From assembly GCF_050947335.1 (NCBI RefSeq), contig NC_134993.1:12400001-12464000 (forward strand): 64,000 bases of DNA, read 5' to 3'. Origin of the DNA: Megachile rotundata (Eukaryota; Arthropoda; Insecta; Hymenoptera; Megachilidae). Both the position numbers and the translations under genes were made by a program. The notes beneath the pieces are model-generated. The model did not search any database. It was not told where the DNA came from and saw nothing but the letters and a program-made list of their open reading frames with translations. Below are positions 36,940 through 47,759 of the stretch, in pieces. Position 1 is the first letter of the stretch; every line of letters begins with the position of its first letter.

Positions 36940-39276
36940 ATGCCGAACAAGGAATCCACAAGAAATAACAGTACGAGAGGATCTTAATTCTCGATATACT
37001 TAACAAATTCTGTAGTAATTATGAGAATGTTCAGCTACTCATCAGCTAACGAATATTTATTTTTGTATTTTCATTTTTCGCGAAAGTGAATTTGTATCGA
37101 CTGTAACGTATTCGGTCGCTATTAATTTTATCAATCAATGGATTTCTATTGAAGTGTGGATATTCAGTATTTCAGAATGAACAAGTGCAGGAGGTTTTCC
37201 ATCTCCATCACTACAAACCGCTTAAAAAGTATTTAACGACGCTCGGATTGAATCCGTTCAATGAGACTTGGGGTAGCAAGATCGGTGCGAATGTGATGTT
37301 CTACACCTTAATCCTAGGCATGATACCACTGGTGATACATTTTTACAATTTTAAATCTAGTTAGATACCATTCGCGAAATTAGTCTTAGTTTTGTTGAAC
37401 TAACACCAGGTTTGATGATCGCTTACATTTTAATTTACACTAAAGTATATCAGCACACATTCGTATCACACTTTTCCACAGTTCATACAGTTATGTGTCG
37501 TAATCCAAGACACAGATGTAGATGCAATAATCGACGAATTACCCCATTTACTTCTAGCCGTTGCAAGCCTAATTAAGTTTGAAAACATTTTACTCAACAA
37601 GAAACGTGTACGTACATACATATGGCTTTACGTAGAAAGTTTTACATATTAAGATGTATACCCTCGATTCTCCATTATAGTTTAAAATATTGCTAAATTT
37701 TATTCTGAACGATTGGGTGATGCTGACGAGAGAACTACCGGTGCTAGAGAAGACTACTGCGCAGGGGAGTAGACTTGCACGGTTGTACAGAGGTATACAA
37801 TAAAAATAATAAATATTATATTTATAGTCAATTAAGCAAACTGATTTACTGTATGATTATTTCTTACAGTCACCTTAATCGGAGCTACACTAGGATTCAT
37901 ATATATTCCCTTAATAAATCCGACACTGGATTTACTAATGCCTATTAATGGAACTCGACCGAAGGAACCTCTGTTTGGTGTCTGTTACGTATTTATGAAA
38001 GCTGATGATCATTTTGCCGCTGTATTTCTACATTTGGGTTGGACCACATTCGTGACGGTCTATAATGTCTCTATCGTAGATTCGTTATACATACTAATCA
38101 TTCACCACGTTTGTGGAATGTTTGACGTTTGCGGGTGAGTGCTTAAAACCTTGTTACTGTCTGAAACAAAATAGTTCGTCTACTTTTGACGGTATCGTTA
38201 AAATACGTGGTTTCGAAGCGGAAAGTGCGTTGACTGTCGCAAACAAAATGACCGCCATATTCGTAACCCAAGAAAAATACTTTATGCAGTACTTTCGGTG
38301 TCCATATTTTTACAATACTTCCACTGACCTTATATCGTGTTTGAGACACCGATGACAATTGTGGCAGACAACGTTAATTCGCCACGAATACATTTACCAC
38401 TGTCCTTTCTTAAAATATGTAGAATCTTTAATACTTTTGAACCATTGCTCTAGAGATAAATATACGAATCCAATTAGAAATTAAAAATTTTGTCAAACCG
38501 ATTCTAATACCTTACAATGCATAGATATCAGATCGAAACAGCAACACAAGAGCCTGAATTGCGGTACGATCAGTTCAAGCAATGCGTCATGACTCATCAT
38601 AAGGCTCTGCTGTTAGTACCGCTTAAAAAGATTTGTAATTAAAATCGGAGACTTATAAGTGTTACTATTCTAGGTTTTTCGACAAACTACAGGAATGCAG
38701 CCAGAATATGTTTCTTTTGCTGGTTGCGTTGAACATGATACTCATCAGCATGACTGCCGTGCAAGTAAATATGTCTCTATACTTAAAGCTAACACTACAT
38801 TTTACTAATTTTGCAGATACTTATGCACATGGATCAACCTCTGGACAGTACCAGATTCATTCTGTTCTTTCTGTGCGCACAATTTCATTTGTACATCGTC
38901 AGCCTATTCGGGCAAATCATACTGAACCACAGCACAATATTAGCAGAAAGAATGTAAGCATGGTACGAAAAGCATAGAGAACACTTGAATCAGAAAAAGG
39001 TTCACTCAGATGTTTTGCATGTTGGAATTGTACAGATACAACTGCAACTGGTACGAGGTACCGATCAAGTTCCAGAAATTGCTTTGCATGATGATAGGAA
39101 GGTGCAACAAACCTTGCATTTTGAGCGCGGGAGGACTGTACGATATGAACATGGAGAACTATGGAAAAGTATGTACTTTTGGAAATTTGTGACATCGTTT
39201 AACGAACTTCTTTTTGCAAAAGGCAGTGAAAGCGTGCATGTCGTACTTCACCATGTTTCTGTCGATGAGGGACTGA
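36940..39276 (+). CDS. OR-10, odorant receptor
   Basis: Exons: 36940..36970, 37168..37331, 37482..37607, 37681..37792, 37870..38134, 38525..38611, 38674..38764, 38817..38953, 39036..39168, 39223..39276; about 399 residues. It differs from OR-8 mainly in exon 5 (MPINGTRPKEPLFGV, FMKADDHFAA, HHVCGMFDVCG), in the outer and middle part of the receptor where ligand selectivity could change. The exon 3 sequence is almost that of OR-8. Intact. Confidence 0.92.
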
Positions 39277-40244
39277 GTGTACAGCTATCAAGCTCAACTA
39301 ACCATAAGGATAATGAAACTGTAGTCACGAAATTTGCTAGCAAATCGGAAGTCACATAGTTCCTACAGAATGTCAGCAACATTCAAATGAAATTCAAAAT
39401 GAAAACATCTATTGTAATTACGTGTCAAAGGGAATTATGGTAAAATTATCACTAAGCAATTAAAGGCAGGTTTTATAGATCACTCTGTCGTAGTGAAGTT
39501 TGTTCTACTTTTATAATGAAAATAAATAATCTACAATGCACGGTTGATTTTGTAACTTTAACCGCACTTGTACGCAGTCAGATGTCGCGGGCAATATTTT
39601 TGAAGAATTTAAAGGAACTTTATACATTCACGAAATAATTCAACATGGTCATACACACAAAACAAACACTGGGCCACTCCAAATCGCGGGGTACCTCCGC
39701 TTTAGGTAAGCGAATTACGCGCAGCTTGCTTTGGAACCAGTGACGCAGAGTAAGAGACAACACTCTCTGTCGGCACCTCCTTGCTTTATCTGCACAATAT
39801 TTTAAAACAAAAGTCTTTCGCAATACACAATTTGCCAGAGTTAACTGCGAAACTTGTTACAAAGAAGACAGATGAATCACAGATACGTGTTACAATGTGT
39901 TTACAACGAAGACGCCAAGAAAATCGTCTCCACGAGACATGCCATAAACACCGACTAGCAAATACCTCAAAACCACCTGCAGGTCCCACGAAGTTCTTCC
40001 CTCAGTTCTATCGCGATCATTTATTATTTAAAACAATCAACCTCTGCCAGTTGCGAATCAATTTATCATACCACTATTGGGGAATAACAAGCTAATCTAC
40101 GTCTTTCAGTTAACAAACATGATCGACACGGCATTTGACGCTTCGGATGAAGAGCAGGTGGAATTATCGACCGCAGTACTCTGACAGATTCGCCTGATTT
40201 ATTTAACATAGTTATCGTAACTGACAGCGAGGTGACAATGCCGG
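39277..40244. other. Spacer OR-10 to OR-11
   Basis: Fourth copy of the shared spacer, GC-rich block at about 39664-39770. Nothing further supported. Confidence 0.6.
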
Positions 40245-40251
40245 TATAAAG
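40245..40251 (+). promoter_or_regulatory. TATA box of OR-11
   Basis: TATAAAG, 69 bp before the ATG, in the context of the 3.4-kb repeat. Confidence 0.7.
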
Positions 40252-40313
40252 AAAACCACGCGACATTTTCTGGAAATATTTCGATCGCGACGTTTGTGCC
40301 GTACCAGTTAAGA

Positions 40314-42821
40314 ATGCCGAACAAGGAATCCACAAGAAATAACAGTACGAGAGGATCTTAATTCTCGATACACTTAACAAATTGTGTAGTAATTATGAGA
40401 ATGTTCAGCTACTCATCAGCTAACGAATATTTATTTTTGTATTTTCATTTTTCACGAAAGTGAATTTGTATCGACTGTAACGTATTCGGTCGCTATTAAT
40501 TTTATCAATCAATGGATTTCCATTGAAGTGTGGATATTCAGTATTTCAGAATGAACAAGTGCAGGAGGTTTTCGATCTCCATCACTACAAACCGCTTAAA
40601 AAGTATTTAATGATACTCGGATTGAATCCGTACAGCGAGACTCGGGGAAGTAGATTCAGACAGAATGTGGTGATCTACACCATAGTCATTGGCATGGTAC
40701 CATTGGTAAAATTTTACAATTTTATATTCCATTCAAAGATTTTTAAATCGTCAACTGTATCTGTGATTTTGTGATTCATCTCTTCACATTTTTTATTTGC
40801 TCTTAATCTGTGGAGATCTAAAGCGTCTTTGTATTTCCAAACCTTGAATCTACGTAGACGTGGTATCTTATCACCAATAGCCAGTTGGAACAACTGGATG
40901 TGTTTTTAGATATAACCCTTAAAGTCGACGCATTTTAACAGAGAATTATTTGATGACCTCGTACTTCAAAAGTAATGTCAACTTGGATTTCACAGTTTTT
41001 ACAGTTGTGTGTAGTAATCCGAGACACGGATTTCGACGGAATAATCGACCAAGTACCTCACTTACTTCTAACCGTGATAAGCTTCATTAAATATGAGAAC
41101 ATTTTACTGAACAAGAAACGGGTATGTATATTTATATCACTTGCACAATGTTTTTGGTATTATACTATTTTGCATTGCAGTTTAAATTATTGTTAAATTT
41201 TATATTGAATGACTGGAAGATACTGACGAATGAACTACCGGTGCTGGAGGAAACGACTGCAAAAGGGAATAGACTTGCCTATTTATACAGAGGTACCTTG
41301 TATAATAAAAATTATACAGATTTATAATAAATAATGAAAAGAAATTTTCCGCTTTTAAGCTTATTTATTTTTCTCTAATTGCAAACTTCTTTCAGTTACC
41401 TTATTGATGGCCGTTACATGTTTTATATATATTCCGTTAATAAATCCAACATTGGATTTAATAATGCCACTGAACGAAACTCGACCAAAGCAACAACTAT
41501 TCGGTGTTTGTTACGTATTTATAGATACTGACGATTATTTTACCAGTATCTTTCTTCACATGAGTTGGACCGCGTTCGTGGTGGTGTACAACATCGCTGC
41601 AACAGATTCGTTATACATATTAATCATTCATCACGTTTGCGGATTGTTCGACATATGCGGGTAAGTATAACCAAAATTTTGTTACTTAATCAATATAATT
41701 CGATCATTAAACGGTATACGTGAGATTTGATTTCGAGATGACAATGTAAGGACTGCCGCAGCAAAATGGCGGCCATATTGAAGACCTAGTACTACTCCGT
41801 ATTTTTCCTAACGCTTCTCGTTATTTTCCCTTCTATGTATTCCATTACATTTGCGACGATTAGTGAAAATATTTGTGATCAACACCTTAACAATTGTTTC
41901 GCAAACATTTCGCTACTTCATTTCATCTGAGAATATATAGAATCTCACCGCTAAACCATTGTTTCTGTAACTATAAAGATCAGTTAAAACTTTTCGGTCT
42001 TGTCAATTCTAATATTTTGCAACCCCAATGTTTAGATACCAGATTGAAACGATTTTCAAACGCAGGAATTTGCAATACGATCAGTTCAAGCAGTGCGTGA
42101 TTTATCATCACAAAGCTCTGGAGTTAGTATCGTTTACAGTGTAATTTACTGTACATTAACGAAACGAATCTTACTGATCTTTCTTACGATTTTAGGTATT
42201 TTAATTACCTACAAAAATGTACTCAGAATATGTTCCTACTGTTGGTGGCAATGAACATGATACTCATCAGCACAACGGGAGTTCAAGTAAAGACATGCGT
42301 GTACTAAAATTAACACTATATCAAATTTTATTTATTTTACAGATATTAATGCATATTGATCATCCTTTGGACAGTAGCAGATTCGTCCTGTTCTTCTGTT
42401 GTTGTCAGTTTCATCTGTACGTTGTCAGTCTGTTTGGTCAGATCATACTGAATCACAGCGCTCAGTTAGCGGAAAAAATGTGAGTACGCAAAGGAGAACA
42501 GAAACATTCTACGAGTGAGTGATATTTTGAGCGAATATGATAGCTTCAACGTTTGAATTGTTAGATACGGATCCAACTGGTGTGAGGTGCCGATCAAGTT
42601 TCAGAAGTCACTTTGTTTCATGATAGCGAGGAGCAGCAAACCATGCATTCTGAGCGCAGGAGGACTCTATGACATGAACATGGAGAACTACGGAAAAGTA
42701 AGTATCGGTTACGCTCGAAAATTGATTACGCATCTACACGCATTAATGGACTTTTTCTTGACAAAAGGCAGTGAAAGCGTGCATGTCATATTTTACGATG
42801 TTTCTGTCAATGAGGGAGTGA
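40314..42821 (+). CDS. OR-11, odorant receptor (chimeric)
   Basis: Exons: 40314..40344, 40542..40705, 40996..41121, 41181..41292, 41396..41660, 42036..42122, 42196..42286, 42343..42479, 42565..42697, 42768..42821; 399 residues. The promoter, exon 1 and the first half of exon 2 match OR-7 to OR-10. From GLNPYSETRGSRFRQN on it resembles OR-14 instead: intron 2, exon 6 (FKRRNLQYDQFKQC), intron 9 and about 450 bp of 3' flank match OR-14 closely, and exons 4-5 are close to OR-6 and OR-12. One intact frame is kept across the join. Confidence 0.9.
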
Positions 42822-43972
42822 GTGTAAACCTGACAATATCAACTAATGACGATGAAACGGTTGTTACCGATAAAACTATCAAAAATAAAAATGAAAAGCG
42901 CAGAGTGCATATTCTGTGTACAAAGGAGATTGCATTTCAAGTAAAAAAATATTGAAGCATACAATGAAACATTAACCAGCTTACAAAATCGTGAATCATT
43001 AACATGTGTGAACATTGATGTATTATATTAATATTCTCGTATCCTGAAATAATAATGGTTGTATGAAATGTCATGCATATTGACTACACGACTACGTAAT
43101 ATAATTAATATAGACTCTCACTACTTTGACACTAAGTTATTTGCACTGCACCTCTGATGTGTGAAACTATTGTTGACATGTGTAAAAATAAACTTATTAT
43201 ATTATACTGAAACTTTGCTATTCTGAAATAAAATCGTTGTACTATATTTTTATTAATAATTGAGCACAGTAATTTCATTAATATAGCACAACGGTGTAGT
43301 GTAATTGTCATCGACGTTGATGGCACATGGATCTGATGTTACTGTTGTATCAAGTTAATGATACTGATATCCAAAACTCATCTCTTATAAATGAGTGGGA
43401 TTCGAGTAATAGTTAAGATAAGTCGCGGACAAATTTTTCATATAAAATTAGAAATGTTGAGGTTGGTGAGAAAAATTCATGCAATCCGATTATGGTAGAT
43501 ATCACGTACCAGACTATGTTCACTGTGCAAGCACAAAATACAGTTAATGTTAATATAAATTACCTTGACTCTTTCTAGCACAAATCCCGGTTACACCGAG
43601 TCACTCGACATAAATCTGTACCGTTCTTGCAATCGCAAGGGAAATAATTCAGGTTCGAGCGATAATTCTTTCACAAATCCTCACCAGCGAATGCAACAAA
43701 GTCACCCGCTTACTACTCGAGGGTCCCTCGTCGCTACACGACAGCTTCATGGATTACTTAAAGCTACCAAGTACAGTTCTGCTACCGAATGCTAAACAAT
43801 ATCGTGTCATTTTCAATATAACACAATAACGAATATCCGTCAGTGCATCGATAGGGTTGGTAAAATGATTGACGCCTCGAACGACTGGAACTATCTTACC
43901 CTGCGATACTGGACTGAATTATTCAATAGCATCATTTACGGGAGTTGATACGACAATGACCCTATAAGGTAC
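42822..43972. other. Intergenic region OR-11 to OR-12
   Basis: The first ~450 bp matches the 3' flank of OR-14 (53879 to about 54310). From about 43310 it matches the region upstream of OR-6. No gene supported. Confidence 0.6.
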
Positions 43973-43979
43973 ACCTCCC
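43973..43979 (+). promoter_or_regulatory. TATA-like box of OR-12
   Basis: TATAAGG, 68 bp before the ATG; the OR-6 equivalent is TATAAGA. Confidence 0.5.
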
Positions 43980-44040
43980 ATTCATTTGCCGAAGTATTAT
44001 ATTTCGAACGCGACGGTTGTACGGTGTCGTACCAGTGAAA

Positions 44041-46486
44041 ATGTCCGCGATTGAGGCAGACGAAAACAGTACGCGCGATACTTGTTACATTCATTAATTC
44101 TCGCTCATCTTAATACAGTAATTATGAGTAGGTTCATTCGTCTACTTACGACACTTAATAATCGAATTATCGCGAAAGTGTTAATTTATATTTACTGTAA
44201 CTTGGATAGTCATTTTGAAGACCGAGTTAAAATTCTGAGTAAAGCACAGATATTCAGCATTTCAGAATCAAGGAGCTAAGGATGTATTCGATCTCCACCA
44301 CTACAAATCGCTTAAAAAATATTTAATCATGCTCGGATTGAATCTGTACAATGAGACACGGGGAAGTAGAATCAGACAGAAGGTGGTGGTCTGCACCTTA
44401 GTCTTAGGCATAATACCTATGGTAAAACACATTTACAATTTTATACTTCGCAGGTCGACATTCGAAATTATATTAAAGACTTGTTTAACCTACTTCAGAC
44501 ATTTTTAAATAGTCAACAGCAGTTATCTGTGAATGTTTTGTGATTCTCTTCACATTTTTTTATTACCTTTTTTCCAAAAGTGTAATATTAACTTATCTGT
44601 GATTCCACAGTTTTTAGAGTTATGTGTAGTAATCCGAGACACAGACTTCGACGGAATGATCGATCAAGCGCCTCATCTAATCCTGACCATTTGTAGTCTC
44701 ATTAAATTCGAGAACATTGTCCTCAACAAGAAACACGTACGTATATTACTTTTGAAGAATATTTTTGGTATACGAGATCTGCATTCCAATTGCAGATTAG
44801 ATTATTGCTAAATATTATTCTAAATGACTGGAAGATAATGGCAAATGAACTACCGGTGTTGGAGAAAACAACTGCACAAGGGAACAGACTTGCCTATTTA
44901 TATAGAGGTAATAAGAATTATACAAATTCATAGTAAATAAATAATAGAAATTTTCTGTGAGTATTAAGCTTATTTACTTTCCTCTAATTATAAATTTCTT
45001 TCAGTTACCTTACTGACGGCCGTTATATGTTTTATATATATTCCACTAATAAATCCGACATTGGATTTAATAATGCCACTGAATGAAACTCGACCGAAGC
45101 AACAATTATACGGTGTTTGCTACATATTTATAGATATCGACGACCATTTTACCAGTGTTTTTCTGCATTTGAGTTGGACCGCGTTCGTGATAGTGTACAA
45201 TGTCGCTGCAGTAGATTCTTTATACATATTAATCATTCATCACGTTTGTGGATTGTTTGATGTATGTGGGTGAGTACAATCAAAATTCTGTTACTTATTA
45301 AATCCATCAATATAATTCGATTATTTTAACGGTACATGTGAGAGCAATACGTCGTTTCAAGATGAGCACAATGTAATATGAGAACATGGCCGCAGTAAAA
45401 TGGCCACGTCGGCCATATTGAAGACCGAATTTCTAAGAACACGGACTGTTCCTTATTTTCGCTAACGCTGGTCATTCTCCTTATTACTTTCCCTTCCATT
45501 AATTATTCCATTACACTTCACCTGCGACATTAGTGAAAATAATTGTGACCAACAACGCACTGACAATTGTTTCGCAACCTTCGCTACTTTTACAACAGCT
45601 TTGTTTCCCAAAATTTATAGAATCTTGATACTGTCTGAACCACTATTACGGCTATACCAAAATCAATCACATTTATACCTTTGTCCATTCTAATATTACA
45701 ATCTCTCTTATAGATACCAGATTGAAATGGCATTAGCAGAAAATAAAGTACAGTACCATCAGTTCAAGCTATGCGTGATAACCCATCACAAAGCTCTGGA
45801 GTTAGTACCGATTACATTAAACTGTAAATTAAGTATCTTATTGATGCGTTATTCGATTCTAGGTTTTTCGGTTACCTACAAAAATGTACTCAGAATATGT
45901 TCCTACTGTTGGTGGCAATGAACATGATACTCATCAGCACGACGGGAGTTCAAGTAAAGACATGCGTGTACTAAAATTAACACTATAACAAATTTTATTT
46001 ATTTTGCAGATATTAATGCATATTGATCATCCTTTGGACAGTAGCAGATTCGTCCTGTTTTTCTTATGTGTACAGTTTCATTTGTACGTTATCAGTCTGT
46101 TCGGGCAAATCATACTGAATCACAGTACAATGTTAGCAGAAAGAATGTAAGTAGCTGCAGAAAGAATAGAGAATACTCGAATAAGAAGAAGGGATTCAAT
46201 GAGATGTTTTTTATGTCTGAATTGTATAGATACAACTGCAACTGGTACGAGGCACCGATCAAGTTTCAGAAGTTACTTTGTTTCATGATAGCGAGGAGCA
46301 GCAAACCATGCATTCTGAGCGCAGGAGGACTCTATGACATGAATATGGAGAACTACGGAAAAGTATGTATCGATTACGTTCGAAAATTTGTTACGCAACT
46401 ATACGCGTTAATGGACTTTTTCTTGACAAAAGGCAGTGAAAACGTGCATGTCATATTTTACGATGTTTCTGTCAATGCGGGAATGA
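44041..46486 (+). CDS. OR-12, odorant receptor (mosaic)
   Basis: Exons: 44041..44068, 44258..44421, 44611..44736, 44796..44907, 45005..45269, 45714..45800, 45863..45953, 46010..46146, 46230..46362, 46433..46486; 398 residues, open. Promoter to exon 6 are OR-6-like, including the long intron 5. Within exon 7 it switches to OR-11-like sequence (the LMHIDHPLDSSRFVLF stretch of exon 8), returns to OR-6-like for the end of exon 8 and intron 8, is OR-11-like again in exon 9 and intron 9, and ends with the CGGGAATGA stop context and 3' flank of OR-5. GLNLYNETRG replaces GLNPYNETRG. Confidence 0.9.
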
Positions 46487-47547
46487 TGTGCCGCGCCACT
46501 TGAAGCCATCTTGACAATGACGATGCAAATGCAACGCTGAAGAAACTTGCAAGCAAACTTGCTAGGTCTCCAATTTCTGGGAGGACTGACTTTTTTATCG
46601 CAAGCAATATTTGTCTATTGATCAGTGATTTGATGCGAGATGTTTGGGCAATACAAATATTTTATCGTGAAGACTGTTCAAAATTAATACATTACTAGGT
46701 GAAAACGTAACAATTGTTTGGGGACTACCTAAAGCTAATTGTTTAGCTTTATGCACAATAATAGTTGCATTATGTATCAATGTTATAAAACTGAATGTCA
46801 CTAATTAACTTGAAGCTTTCGAGCACCACTTCAAGAATGCTATCTACAGTCGTAACTGACATGAATAGTAATGTACAATTTTCTATATGCAACTGTCTAA
46901 GTGTAATTAACGTTGTTGAACATGAACTGTTGCTATGTGTTATTGTGATGAAACTGGTACGATAAAAAATTGTTTCATCAGATCTTCCTCTAATATTTGA
47001 ATGCAAGTGTTTCTCGTGTGATGCACAAATTCGGAATTAATTCTTGAAACAAGAGAGATTTAAAGGAGTAACTCACCACAGTTACAGTGCGTTCACTATA
47101 AAACCTAATATTCACTGATTTGAAATAAACTTGCTACTCTTCGAATGGAGTTGGTTAGAAGACACGAAGCGGACTACGTATATACATTGTTCCACTTTAT
47201 AATTTCAAAATGATATGTTTCCCTGCCAGGAGCCCGCCAGAAACACCGGGTAGCGAGTACTTCAAAACCACCTGCTCATCCCACGAATGTTCTTCAACCC
47301 CATCGCAGTTAGTTCATTGATTATTTAATACAATCAACATGTTCCGTTGTCTTACATATCGCGAATGAATTTACCGCGACACCAACACAATAAGAAAAAG
47401 TATGACTGTCAGTTGACGAACAGGACCAGCACCGCAATTGACTCTTTGGGTTAAGAGCTGGTGGAAATATCGACCGCCGTACTCCACCAGATTCCTTTAA
47501 TTTATGTAGCAGAGCAATTACGACAGAAAGTGACGAGTTAATGACCG
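46487..47547. other. Intergenic region OR-12 to OR-13
   Basis: The first ~150 bp equals the OR-5 3' flank. A distal upstream block with CTTCAAAACCACCTGC occurs near 47250-47275. The first copy of a duplicated promoter segment starts at about 47458. No gene supported. Confidence 0.55.
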
Positions 47548-47715
47548 TATAAAGAAAACCATGCATTCTGTTTCCAAAGTATTTTCATCGTTTACCACCG
47601 CCGGTAGAATTATCGACCCTTGCACTCCGGCAGATTCGCCTGATTTATGTAACAGAGCGATTTTAACTGAAGGTGACGGGTTAATGACCGTATGAAAAAA
47701 ACCGCGCTTCCCTTT
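47458..47715 (+). promoter_or_regulatory. Duplicated promoter segment of OR-13
   Basis: Two tandem copies of a ~120-140-bp promoter segment, each with ATCGACC, a CCAGATTC/CAGATTCGCC stretch, TTATGTARCAGAGC, and GTTAATGACCGTAT before the TATA position. The distal copy has TATAAAG at 47548-47554. The proximal copy has TATGAAA at 47691-47697, 69 bp before the ATG, the usual TATA distance. Only the proximal copy is followed by ATTTCGATCGCGACG. Confidence 0.7.
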
Positions 47716-47759
47716 CGCGAAATATTTCGATCGCGACGTTCGCACTACCGGTGTTAAAA

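Larger units (their letters stand above)
26310..40700. repeat. ~3.4-kb tandem segmental amplification carrying OR-7 to OR-11
   Basis: Equivalent points (start of exon 2) fall at 26955, 30399, 33775, 37168 and 40542, giving periods of 3444, 3376, 3393 and 3374 bp. Similarity covers promoters, exons, introns and spacers alike, as expected for recent unequal crossing-over. Every predicted protein in the block is intact. The fifth unit (OR-11) keeps the shared sequence only up to within exon 2. Confidence 0.93.

Noticed and set aside
29713..40095. 79-104-codon + strand open frames in the spacers before OR-8 to OR-11
   Set aside because: Shared by recent duplication, not open over full length in every copy, low-complexity composition and no known domain; treated as upstream regulatory DNA.
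29923..40380. ~104-codon antisense open frames over the OR-8 to OR-11 promoters and first exons
   Set aside because: They recur only because the 3.4-kb unit is duplicated; they overlap the real promoter and exon 1 on the other strand and show no protein family features.
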